Shown piece after piece: positions 1 to 7,233 of a stretch of 7,941 nucleotides of DNA. The notes beneath the pieces were generated by a model, which had not been told where the DNA came from, searched no databases, and saw only the letters and a program-made list of their open reading frames with translations. Made by a program: the position numbers and the translations under genes. Position 1 is the first letter of the stretch; each line of letters begins with the position of its first letter. Source of the DNA: Methyloprofundus sp. (GTDB lineage Bacteria; Pseudomonadota; Gammaproteobacteria; Methylococcales; Methylomonadaceae); the NCBI GenBank assembly GCA_013138555.1, contig WTCN01000096.1, forward strand, positions 1 to 7,941, read 5' to 3'.

Positions 1-3000
1 GGGATTGTATCAAGCTGGATTTAACCATTATCCCGCGTGGCGGTGGAACGGGCTATACCGGTGGCGCAGTACCACTGACTCTATACTCTGTGGTGATAAA
101 TACCGAGAAACTGGTGGATATAGGTCAAGTTGAGCATAAAGCCAGCTTAACGGGTGTTGCACAGACTTATGCCACAATTCATACTGGTGCGGGGGTGGTA
201 ACACGCCGTGCGATGGATGCGGCGGATAATGCAGGGTTGGTCTTTGCCTGTGATCCAACGTCGGCGGATGCTTCCTGTATCGGCGGTAATGTGGCGATGA
301 ATGCCGGTGGTAAAAAGGCTGTGCTTTGGGGCACGGCGCTGGATAATTTAGTCTCCTGGCGTATGGTGACACCGGATGGTAACTGGCTTGAAGTTGAACG
401 TCTGAACCATAACCTAGGCAAAATCCATGACCAGGAGCAGGTTAGTTTTTTACTTAAACGCTTTGATGCCAGTAACCAGAAGCTACTGTCAGAAGAGCAG
501 CTGGATATACCGGGCTCACAATTTCGTAAAGGTGGTCTAGGTAAAGACGTGACCGATAAATTTCTGGGGGGATTGCCAGGGATACAAAAAGAAGGTTGTG
601 ACGGCATTATCACGTCGGCCCGCTGGATTCTGCACAAAATGCCCGCACATGCGCGTACTTTTTGCCTGGAATTTTATGGGCAAGTGCGTGAGGCCGTGCC
701 AGCTATTATTGAAATTCGTGACTATCTGGCCAACCTACCCAAAAGCGGTGAACAGCGGGTGATGCTGGCAGGGCTTGAACATTTAGATGAACGCTACGTT
801 AAAGCAGTAGGTTATGCTAGCAAGGCGAAGCATCAGGGCCGACCCAAAATGGTTTTAGTCGGCGATATCGTCGGTGATGATGCACAGCAGGTGGCTATTG
901 CTGCCTCTGAAGTTGTACGCCTGTGTAACGCCCGTGAGGCAGAAGGCTTTATCGCGGTGAGTGCAGAAGCGCGTAAGACATTCTGGCTAGACCGGGCGCG
1001 TACAGCAGCTATCGCAAAACATACCAATGCTTTTAAAATCAATGAAGATGTGGTCATTCCTTTACCACGCATGGGCGAATATTGTGATGGTATCGAACGT
1101 ATTAATATCGAGTTATCGTTACGTAGCAAAATACGTTTATGTGATGCGCTGGGCGACTTTCTGCAAGGTGAGTTACCGTTACGTGAATACGAAGATAATA
1201 TTGATAAAGCGGAGTTGATTGGTGAGCGACGCGAACTGGCTTTGAATGAAGTCGAAAAAGTGCGTACACGTTGGCAATGGCTGTATGACAATCTTGATTT
1301 AGCGTTGCAACAGGCTGAAGCGCAATTCAATGCCTACGGTATTATGAGCACTGAACTGACCAATAAGGCAGAGCAGCCGACCTTATTTCATCGTCTACAG
1401 GATCACTCACTGCGCGTGTCCTGGAAGCAGGACTTATTGCCGAATTTAAAAGAGATTTTTGAAGGCGACAATTTCCGCCTGATTATTGAGCGCATTGAAA
1501 TGACACATAAGGATGTGTTGCGTGGTCGCGTCTTCGTTGCACTGCATATGCATGCAGGAGATGGTAATGTGCACACCAACTTGCCGGTGAACTCAGATCA
1601 TTACGAAATGTTACATGAGGCCAATCAGGCGGTGGCGCGTATTATGGCATTGGCGCGGTCTTTAGGCGGAGTGATTTCGGGTGAGCATGGTATAGGTATT
1701 ACCAAGTATGAATTTTTAAAACCGGAAGAGCTAGCCGATTTTCATGCCTATAAGCAGCAAGTCGATCCAGAAGGGCGGTTTAATCGCGGTAAGTTGATGC
1801 CTGGGGCTGATTTACGGGCGGCCTATACGACCTCGTTTAGCCTGATGGGTTATGAATCGCTGATTATGCAGCAAAGCGAAATCGGTGAAATTGCCGATTC
1901 GGTTAAGGATTGTCTGCGTTGCGGGAAATGTAAACCCGTGTGTGCCACGCATGTGCCACGTGCCAACCTTTTGTATTCACCACGTAACAAAATCCTGGCG
2001 ACATCCCTTTTGATTGAAGCCTTTTTATACGAAGAGCAGACCCGCCGTGGGATTGCCATCAGTCATTGGGAAGAGTTTGAAGACGTTGCCGATCACTGTA
2101 CCGTGTGCCATAAGTGTTATAATCCATGCCCGGTGGATATAGATTTCGGCGATGTGTCGATGAATATGCGTAATTTATTGCGTAAGATGGGAAAGCAAAG
2201 CTTCAATCCGGTTAAAAAGGCAGCGATTGCCTTTTTATCGACCGGTGACCCGGTTAGCGTTAAGATTATGCGTAAAGTACTGATTGAATGGTCTTATAAG
2301 GCGCAGCGTTGGGGACACTTTTTTATTCGCCCCTGGGGGAAAGGTCAGCTTGCACAGCCGCCATCATCAACGGGTAAACCTGCGATGCAGGAGTATGTAG
2401 TGCATTTTACTAACCGCAAAATGCCAGGCAAACTGCCTAATAAGACGGCAAGAGCGTTATTGGGCATAGAAAGCGATAAGATTGTACCGATTATTCGTGA
2501 TACGCAAAAAACCAGTATAGACTCGGAAGCGGTATTTTATTTTCCAGGCTGTGGTTCTGAACGATTATTCTCGCAAGTAGGTCTCGCGACCCAGGCTATG
2601 TTGTATGAAATTGGCGTACAAACGGTTTTACCACCTGGCTATTTATGCTGTGGATTTCCGCAACGTGCTGCGGGTGAGTTTGATAAGGCGGATCAGATTA
2701 CCACCGATAACCGTATTTTGTTTCATCGTATGGCCAATACCTTGAATTATCTGAATATCAAAACGGTAGTGGTCAGTTGTGGTACTTGTCTGGATCAACT
2801 GGAAGATTATGAATTTGAAAAGATTTTTCCAGGCTGCCGGATGATTGATATACATGAATATCTGCTGGAAAAAGGTGTCAAACTAGAAGGCGTTAATGGT
2901 AACCAGTATTTGTATCATGACCCTTGTCATACCCCATTAAAACAGCAAGACCCAATGAAGACGGTGAATGGTTTGATTGGCGATACGGTGAATAAAACAG

Positions 3001-3314
3001 ACCGCTGTTGTGGTGAGTCGGGCACTCTGGCGGTTGGACGACCGGATATTTCAACCCAGATACGTTATCGTAAGGCGGAGGAATTACAGAGTGATACTGC
3101 TAAACTACGTGCTAATGGCAATGATGGCCCAGTCAAGATACTGACTTCCTGCCCTTCCTGTATGCAAGGTTTGATGCGTTATGACGATGACGTGGAGTCT
3201 TTAGAGGTTGATTATATAGTTGTCGAAATTGCCAAGCATGTGCTGGGCGAGGACTGGATGCCAAACTATATTAAACAGGCTGCAAAGGGTGGGATAGAAA
3301 GGGTGTTGGTGTAG
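1..3314 (+). CDS. FAD-linked oxidase / 4Fe-4S / CCG-domain fusion oxidoreductase (5' partial)
   Basis: The frame is open from the left edge (first full codon at 3), so the start lies outside; the GTG at 90 is internal because the FAD-binding loop PRGGGTGYTGG precedes it. Numbering from codon 3, 1103 residues are present. Seen in order: FAD_binding_4 half (residues 11-24, then CIGGN at 92-96); FAD-oxidase C half with HMHAGDGNVH (515-524) and SGEHGIG (559-565); two CxxCxxCxxxC [4Fe-4S] sites from Cys637 and Cys699; two CCG modules, Cys850/CC882-883/CxxC926-929 and Cys975/CC1002-1003/CxxC1050-1053. The layout equals GlcD fused to GlcF, as in Dld-II-type D-lactate dehydrogenases. Proteins of this form, which I recall as DUF3683-containing at about 1300 residues, are known in proteobacteria; the missing N-terminus would hold that domain. 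A flavin-dependent 2-hydroxyacid dehydrogenase passing electrons through Fe-S centres to a membrane acceptor is likely, but the substrate is unknown. No signal peptide or membrane segment is visible in this part. Confidence 0.93.
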   Translation, partial: DCIKLDLTIIPRGGGTGYTGGAVPLTLYSVVINTEKLVDIGQVEHKASLTGVAQTYATIHTGAGVVTRRAMDAADNAGLVFACDPTSADASCIGGNVAMNAGGKKAVLWGTALDNLVSWRMVTPDGNWLEVERLNHNLGKIHDQEQVSFLLKRFDASNQKLLSEEQLDIPGSQFRKGGLGKDVTDKFLGGLPGIQKEGCDGIITSARWILHKMPAHARTFCLEFYGQVREAVPAIIEIRDYLANLPKSGEQRVMLAGLEHLDERYVKAVGYASKAKHQGRPKMVLVGDIVGDDAQQVAIAASEVVRLCNAREAEGFIAVSAEARKTFWLDRARTAAIAKHTNAFKINEDVVIPLPRMGEYCDGIERINIELSLRSKIRLCDALGDFLQGELPLREYEDNIDKAELIGERRELALNEVEKVRTRWQWLYDNLDLALQQAEAQFNAYGIMSTELTNKAEQPTLFHRLQDHSLRVSWKQDLLPNLKEIFEGDNFRLIIERIEMTHKDVLRGRVFVALHMHAGDGNVHTNLPVNSDHYEMLHEANQAVARIMALARSLGGVISGEHGIGITKYEFLKPEELADFHAYKQQVDPEGRFNRGKLMPGADLRAAYTTSFSLMGYESLIMQQSEIGEIADSVKDCLRCGKCKPVCATHVPRANLLYSPRNKILATSLLIEAFLYEEQTRRGIAISHWEEFEDVADHCTVCHKCYNPCPVDIDFGDVSMNMRNLLRKMGKQSFNPVKKAAIAFLSTGDPVSVKIMRKVLIEWSYKAQRWGHFFIRPWGKGQLAQPPSSTGKPAMQEYVVHFTNRKMPGKLPNKTARALLGIESDKIVPIIRDTQKTSIDSEAVFYFPGCGSERLFSQVGLATQAMLYEIGVQTVLPPGYLCCGFPQRAAGEFDKADQITTDNRILFHRMANTLNYLNIKTVVVSCGTCLDQLEDYEFEKIFPGCRMIDIHEYLLEKGVKLEGVNGNQYLYHDPCHTPLKQQDPMKTVNGLIGDTVNKTDRCCGESGTLAVGRPDISTQIRYRKAEELQSDTAKLRANGNDGPVKILTSCPSCMQGLMRYDDDVESLEVDYIVVEIAKHVLGEDWMPNYIKQAAKGGIERVLV

Positions 3315-3336
3315 TTGCTATTTGCATAGAGCCTGA

Positions 3337-3362
3337 GTAGAGCGGACTGAGGTCCGCTCTAC
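3337..3362. repeat. Perfect 11-bp inverted repeat (REP-like hairpin)
   Basis: The arms GTAGAGCGGAC (3337-3347) and GTCCGCTCTAC (3352-3362) are exact reverse complements around a TGAG loop. It fills most of the 65-base gap between the oxidoreductase stop and nadE. No T-run follows, so it is not a textbook intrinsic terminator, though the RNA hairpin could still end or stabilise the upstream message. The GC-rich palindrome beside AT-rich surroundings is typical of dispersed REP-like intergenic elements. Only one copy is visible here, so dispersal is inferred. Confidence 0.7.
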
Positions 3363-3379
3363 CACCGAGGGATTTAAGT

Positions 3380-5053
3380 ATGATTCAAATTGCGATTAAG
3401 CAGATGAATTCAACGGTTGCTGATTTTGCCGGCAACACAAAAATGATGATTGACGCTATGCAGGCGGCAGCACAAGAGGGGGCTGATCTGCTGGTGTTCC
3501 CGGAATTATCTGTTTGTGGTTATTACCCTTATGACTTAATTTATGAAACTTTTTTTATACAACAAGCTGACCAGGCTTTATTGAATTTACTTGAGGCCTC
3601 AAATCAGTTTCCGGCCCTCAGCTGCATTATTGGCACGGTGCGCAGTAATAAAAACTCAGGAAAGCCTTTTTATAATGCACTGCTAGTGATTAATAATGGT
3701 GAGATTATCACCGAATATTACAAACAGTTGCTACCTACTTACAATGTATTCGATGAAAGAAGGCATTTTGAACCTGGTCCGGCATTACCGTGCTTAATTA
3801 CTGTAGGGCATACAAAAATTGGCCTAATAATCTGTGAAGATAGCTGGAATGATGCCGAACAGGAATATCCTGTAAATCCTTTCAAGGCTTTAGTCGAACA
3901 AAACCCAGACTTAGTCATCATTATTAATGCGAGCCCATCAAATATAGGTAAGCGAGAACAGCGGCATAATCTTATGTCGAGTGTTGCCAGACACTATCAA
4001 CTTCCTCTGTTGTCAGTTAATTCAGTCGGTGGCCAGGATAGTCTGGTATTTGACGGTGCTTCATTTGCAATAACGGCTCAAGGTGATGTTATCTATGAAG
4101 CTGCGCAATTTAATGCCACGCAAGAATATATTAGCTTTGATGCGCAAGGCTTTAGCAATTATTCCTCTACTCCTCAGGCATCCTCAAATGATGAACTGGC
4201 GTTTAAGCAAATAATATTAGGCTTAACAGATTATGCACGCCGGTGTGGTTTTAAAAAGGTCGTTATCGGCTTATCTGGAGGGATAGACTCGGCTCTTACT
4301 CTGACTTTAGCCGTTGAAGCATTGGGTGCTGATAATGTTAGCGCAATTACGATGCCTTCTATTTTTTCCAGCGCAGGCTCGGTAACTGATTCTGCGGAGC
4401 TTTGTGAGAATCTGGGGGTAAAGCTGATTAAGCATCCAATTAAAGCATTGCTTGAACAATATTCTGCAGATTTCAGGGGAGCCTTTAACAAGGAATTAAA
4501 AGGTCTGACATTAGAAAATTTACAAGCGCGGATTCGTGGCACTATCTTAATGGAGTATTCCAATGAATTTTCTGCCTTGTTGCTGTCAACCGGAAATAAA
4601 TCTGAAATATCAATCGGTTATTGTACGCTTTATGGTGATACTAATGGCGGTTTAAATCTGCTAGGTGATCTTTATAAAACCGAGGTTTATAGTCTATCTA
4701 AATATATTAATTCTCGGGCAGGGTATGCCGTTATCCCAACAAATATCATCAACAAAGAGCCTTCAGCTGAATTAGCCGCTGAGCAAAAGGATACAGATAC
4801 TTTACCGCCCTATGAGGTTTTAGATGAAATTCTAAAATATTTAATTGAAGGCAGGCAATTATCAAAAACTGAATATGCACAGGTGAAAAACTACGTTATT
4901 CAATTAGATGAAATTGATAATACACTGGTTAATAAAGTGAGAAAAATGATTGCGCGTAATGAGTATAAACGTTTTCAGGCATCACCGATTATTAGAATAC
5001 GTGCAAGAGCCTTTGGTAATGGCAGGCAAATGCCTATCGCTGCAAAATATTAG
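3380..5053 (+). CDS. nadE: Glutamine-dependent NAD(+) synthetase
   Basis: It makes NAD from nicotinic acid adenine dinucleotide and ATP in the cytosol, the last step of NAD synthesis, using ammonia cut from glutamine. The 557 residues match the two-domain form. The N-terminal nitrilase-like glutaminase (about 1-255) has the Glu-Lys-Cys triad: Glu42 in FPELSVCGYYP, Lys115 in YYKQLLPTYNVFDE, Cys152 in IICEDSW. The synthetase domain (about 275-557) has the PP-loop SGGIDS (299-304), ENLQARIRG (380-388), STGNKSEISIGYCTLYGD (403-420) and INKEPSAEL (457-465). The ATG at 3380 has the Shine-Dalgarno GAGGGA (3367-3372) seven bases upstream, and the protein begins as family members do. All key residues are intact. 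It is likely transcribed apart from the skp group, since 272 bases separate them. Its base composition looks more AT-rich than the gene before it. Confidence 0.97.
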   Translation: MIQIAIKQMNSTVADFAGNTKMMIDAMQAAAQEGADLLVFPELSVCGYYPYDLIYETFFIQQADQALLNLLEASNQFPALSCIIGTVRSNKNSGKPFYNALLVINNGEIITEYYKQLLPTYNVFDERRHFEPGPALPCLITVGHTKIGLIICEDSWNDAEQEYPVNPFKALVEQNPDLVIIINASPSNIGKREQRHNLMSSVARHYQLPLLSVNSVGGQDSLVFDGASFAITAQGDVIYEAAQFNATQEYISFDAQGFSNYSSTPQASSNDELAFKQIILGLTDYARRCGFKKVVIGLSGGIDSALTLTLAVEALGADNVSAITMPSIFSSAGSVTDSAELCENLGVKLIKHPIKALLEQYSADFRGAFNKELKGLTLENLQARIRGTILMEYSNEFSALLLSTGNKSEISIGYCTLYGDTNGGLNLLGDLYKTEVYSLSKYINSRAGYAVIPTNIINKEPSAELAAEQKDTDTLPPYEVLDEILKYLIEGRQLSKTEYAQVKNYVIQLDEIDNTLVNKVRKMIARNEYKRFQASPIIRIRARAFGNGRQMPIAAKY

Positions 5054-5239
5054 CTATACTAGCGCAAAAATGCCGCTTACTCGTATGAGTGTAGACTATT
5101 AAACCTTTATCTTATTACGCTATAGCGAGAGCTAGGTATTTATGCGTAGTTTATCGCTATAAGCCAGTGTACTTAAATAGCCAGTAGCTCATGTAGCTTG
5201 AACGATAATATATGAAGTATGTAAAAATTGATTAATTTA

Positions 5240-5263
5240 AGAGTGAAAGGCTCTCATTTTTTT
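5240..5263 (+). terminator. Weak terminator-like hairpin with T-run
   Basis: AGAG (5240-5243) can pair with CTCT (5251-5254) around a seven-base loop, followed by CA and seven T residues (5257-5263). A four-pair stem is poor for an intrinsic terminator. The position before the putative skp promoter would suit the end of the nadE transcript, but the T-run may just be AT-rich promoter DNA. Confidence 0.25.
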
Positions 5264-5279
5264 ATAGATACAGTATAAT
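5251..5279 (+). promoter_or_regulatory. Candidate sigma-70 promoter for skp
   Basis: TATAAT at 5274-5279 matches the -10 consensus exactly. With a 17-base spacer the -35 hexamer would be CTCTCA (5251-5256), only three of six matches to TTGACA. Transcription would begin near 5286, giving a leader of about 40 bases before the skp ATG. The -10 is good and the -35 poor, so this is a candidate only. Confidence 0.4.
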
Positions 5280-5325
5280 GTTTCATTAAGTTTGTTTTTT
5301 GTTTTGGGATATGGAGAAAATTTTA

Positions 5326-5823
5326 ATGTTAAAAAAAATAGTCTTTTTGATAGGCTTGGTTTTGACAAGTCAGGTAGTACATGCAGAAATTAAGATAGGA
5401 GTGGTCAATATCCCTTTATTAATGGCAAATGCACCGCAAGCTGCCGAGGCTAAAAAACGCCTGGAGAAGGAATTTTCTCCTAAGGATAAACAGCTATTGG
5501 CGCAGCAAAAATCAATCAAAAAGCTAGAAGAAAAACTTGCCAGGGATGGTCTGACGATGACTGAAACAGAAAAGCGTAAGTTAGAGCGTAGCATCATTTC
5601 TAAGCGCAGAGAAGCACAACGCGCTCAGCAAGAATTTAAAGAAGATTTTAGCATTCGACGTAATGAAGAGTTAGGGAAAATGCAAAACAGAATTATTGAG
5701 GCTGTTAAAACATTGGCTAAAGAAGGGAATTATGACTTGCTATTAACTGAAGGGGTCATTCATGCCAGTACAGCAGTGGATGTGACAAGCAAGGTACAGG
5801 CGAAACTCGCGAGCATGCCTTAG
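5326..5823 (+). CDS. skp: Periplasmic chaperone Skp/OmpH family
   Basis: Skp is a periplasmic trimer that holds unfolded outer-membrane proteins on their way to the BAM complex. The ATG at 5326 is chosen because TGGAG (5312-5316) lies nine bases upstream and the protein then begins with a normal signal peptide: MLKK, a hydrophobic core to residue 18, and a VHA|E cleavage after residue 20. In-frame ATG 5311 and TTG 5299 would add charged residues before the Lys pair. The product is 165 residues against 161 in E. coli. After cleavage, EIKIGVVN begins the small beta body; residues about 40-125 are charged and Ala/Lys/Glu/Arg-rich, fitting the long coiled-coil tentacles; residues 126-163, with YDLLLTEGVI, return to the body. 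It stands upstream of fabZ-lpxA as in many gammaproteobacteria, but lpxD is not between them. The family is poorly conserved in sequence, so the call rests on layout and context. Confidence 0.9.
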   Translation: MLKKIVFLIGLVLTSQVVHAEIKIGVVNIPLLMANAPQAAEAKKRLEKEFSPKDKQLLAQQKSIKKLEEKLARDGLTMTETEKRKLERSIISKRREAQRAQQEFKEDFSIRRNEELGKMQNRIIEAVKTLAKEGNYDLLLTEGVIHASTAVDVTSKVQAKLASMP

Positions 5824-6003
5824 GCACTGTAGAACAGGTCGATCCAGGTTTCTTTACTTGTTTTGATGTAGAAAATTAGAAACATTACATTTATGTAGTG
5901 TATTCACTATGAGATAACTGCGTGTGATTTGCAATTATAAATATAATATTGCATCAAATATAAAGTTAAAGGTATTAAAATTTTAAGCTAAAAGGTTGTT
6001 AAA
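5824..6003. other. 180-base gap between skp and fabZ
   Basis: No coding frame is visible, and no recognisable remnant of lpxD, which sits here in E. coli. An eight-pair hairpin with one G-T pair joins ACATTACA (5882-5889) and TGTAGTGT (5894-5901) around TTTA; it has no T-run. TATAAT occurs at 5942-5947 in very AT-rich DNA without a good -35 partner, so a separate fabZ promoter is possible but weakly supported. AAAGG at 5991-5995 is the fabZ ribosome-binding site. Confidence 0.55.
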
Positions 6004-6459
6004 TTGGAAACAGTACTTGATATTAAACAAATTCAAGAATTTTTACCTCATCGCTACCCAATGTTATTAATTGATAAAGTCGTTGAGTGTGAGCCAGGGG
6101 TGAGGTTATTAGCGGTTAAGAATGTGACCTATAATGAGCCTATTTTTCAGGGGCATTTCCCGCATATGGCTATTTTCCCCGGCGTTTTAATTCTTGAAGC
6201 TTTAGCGCAAGCAACTGGCTTGCTTGCTTCTGAAACAGCACCTGATGAATTAGGCCATGGAATGACTTATTTCTTGACAGGAATCGATAAAGCAAAATTC
6301 AAGCGTCCCGTCGTACCAGGAGATCAGTTGATGCTAGAAGCTGTCTTTGAAAGGAGTAGGCGAAATATCTGGTCGTTTAATTGTACTGCCACCGTAGACG
6401 GTGAATTTGTTGCGAGTGCAAATATTCGTTGTGCGGCAGTTGGTGACAAGGTTGATTGA
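6004..6459 (+). CDS. fabZ: 3-hydroxyacyl-[acyl-carrier-protein] dehydratase FabZ
   Basis: FabZ dehydrates 3-hydroxyacyl-ACP to trans-2-enoyl-ACP in type II fatty acid elongation in the cytosol. The 151 residues equal the E. coli length. The hot-dog fold signature is clear: LPHRYPMLLIDKV near the N-terminus, catalytic His51 in FQGHFP, Glu65 in GVLILEALAQATG, and FKRPVVPGDQ. The start is TTG at 6004: an in-frame stop at 5989 lies just upstream, no other start codon lies between, and the next ATG (6061) would remove the conserved LPHR segment. AAAGG (5991-5995) sits eight bases before it. The stretch after the catalytic His reads HMAIFPGV, where the family usually has a Pro in place of the Ala. 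The 3' end overlaps lpxA by eight bases, implying translational coupling. FabZ and LpxA draw on the same 3-hydroxyacyl-ACP. Confidence 0.97.
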   Translation: METVLDIKQIQEFLPHRYPMLLIDKVVECEPGVRLLAVKNVTYNEPIFQGHFPHMAIFPGVLILEALAQATGLLASETAPDELGHGMTYFLTGIDKAKFKRPVVPGDQLMLEAVFERSRRNIWSFNCTATVDGEFVASANIRCAAVGDKVD

Positions 6460-7222
6460 CCCCAAAGCCATTGTTGATATTAATGCAGAGATTGCAGATG
6501 ATGTCGAGATTGGACCCTTTTCTATTATTGGACCTGAAGTCACAATAGGTTCGGGCACTGTCATTGGTCCGCATGTTGTTATGAAAGGGCCGGTAACGAT
6601 TGGGGAAGATAATCATATTTATCAATTTTCATCGATTGGGGAGGATCCTCAGGATAAAAAGTATGCCGATGAAAAAACTACGTTGGTTATTGGTGATAGA
6701 AATGTTATCCGTGAGTTTGTCACCATGCACAGAGGAACCCTGCAGGATCATGCGGTGACCAAAATTGGTGATGATAATCTTTTCATGGCTTATACACATG
6801 TCGCGCATGACTGCCTTATTGGTAACAATATTATTATGGCTAATGGTGCATCTTTAGCCGGGCATGTGCATATTTGTGATAATGCCATTTTAGGCGGCTT
6901 TACCTTAGTTCATCAGTTTACTCAAATAGGAACGTTTAGTTTTTCCGCGATGGGGAGTGCCATTACTCAGGATATTCCACCTTATGTTATGGTGGGTGGT
7001 CGTCCTACTCGTCCTCATGGCATTAATTCGGTTGGTATGGAACGCGCTGGCTGTAGCCCAGAGGCAGTGCGCTTAATACGTAAAGCATATAAAATTTTAT
7101 ATAAAAATAACCTTAGAATGGAAGATGCGATTGAAGAAGTGGAAGACTTGGCCGGAGAGTGTGATGAAATTTCCAATATGGTCAGCTTTTTGCGCAATGT
7201 ATCGCGGGGAATTTTGCGCTAG
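6452..7222 (+). CDS. lpxA: UDP-N-acetylglucosamine O-acyltransferase LpxA
   Basis: LpxA moves a 3-hydroxyacyl chain from ACP to the 3-OH of UDP-GlcNAc, the first step of lipid A synthesis. TTG at 6452 is chosen because it gives MIDPKAIVD, matching the E. coli beginning MIDKSAFVH, and yields 256 residues against 262; GGTGA (6442-6446) lies five bases upstream. GTG 6443 and GTG 6401 are alternatives that add residues absent from the family. The left-handed beta-helix hexapeptide repeats run from about residue 7 to 185 (IGPFSIIGPEVTIG and others). His116 and His119 in THVAHD correspond to E. coli His122 and catalytic His125; His138 (AGHV) and His154 (VHQF) match His144 and His160. A helical C-terminal domain follows to ILR. 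Met167 stands where E. coli has Gly173. No lpxB follows directly. Confidence 0.96.
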   Translation: MIDPKAIVDINAEIADDVEIGPFSIIGPEVTIGSGTVIGPHVVMKGPVTIGEDNHIYQFSSIGEDPQDKKYADEKTTLVIGDRNVIREFVTMHRGTLQDHAVTKIGDDNLFMAYTHVAHDCLIGNNIIMANGASLAGHVHICDNAILGGFTLVHQFTQIGTFSFSAMGSAITQDIPPYVMVGGRPTRPHGINSVGMERAGCSPEAVRLIRKAYKILYKNNLRMEDAIEEVEDLAGECDEISNMVSFLRNVSRGILR

Positions 7223-7233
7223 CGTATGATATC

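Larger units (their letters stand above)
5054..5325. other. Gene-free stretch between nadE and skp
   Basis: These 272 bases hold no convincing coding frame. I see the palindrome CGCTATAGCG (5118-5127), the hairpin TAGC-GAGA-GCTA (5123-5134), and TATAGCG (5121-5127) facing CGCTATA (5155-5161). All are short and in AT-rich DNA. Nearer skp are a weak terminator-like element, a TATAAT box and the skp ribosome-binding site, listed separately. In E. coli bamA would lie here, directly before skp; no trace of it is recognisable. Confidence 0.6.

Noticed and set aside
1110..1184. Direct repeat GAGTTAYCGTTACGT at 1110 and 1170, exactly 60 bases apart
   Set aside because: It encodes similar short peptides (ELSLR and ELPLR) within the coding frame; one imperfect pair is most simply chance.
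1027..1218. Forward open frame inside the oxidoreductase gene
   Set aside because: It overlaps the conserved gene in another frame, with no ribosome-binding site or family resemblance.
28..1330. Reverse-strand open frames at 28-372, 179-637 and 833-1330
   Set aside because: They lie opposite the strongly supported oxidoreductase frame, have no recognisable motifs and look like shadow translations.
4231..4563. Reverse-strand open frame inside nadE
   Set aside because: It lies across the PP-loop region of an intact, conserved gene; its product shows no domain.
5118..5161. Short palindromes in the nadE-skp gap as an operator or small RNA
   Set aside because: Arms of four to seven pairs in AT-rich DNA are expected by chance; no terminator or promoter frames them.
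5942..5947. TATAAT upstream of fabZ as a promoter
   Set aside because: No acceptable -35 hexamer lies at 15-19 bases, and the surrounding DNA is so AT-rich that such a match is unremarkable.
6401..6451. Longer lpxA beginning at GTG 6401
   Set aside because: It would add 17 residues absent from the family and overlap fabZ by 59 bases; TTG 6452 matches the known N-terminus.
6334..6625. Two reverse-strand open frames across the fabZ/lpxA junction
   Set aside because: They overlap both genes and show no conserved features.
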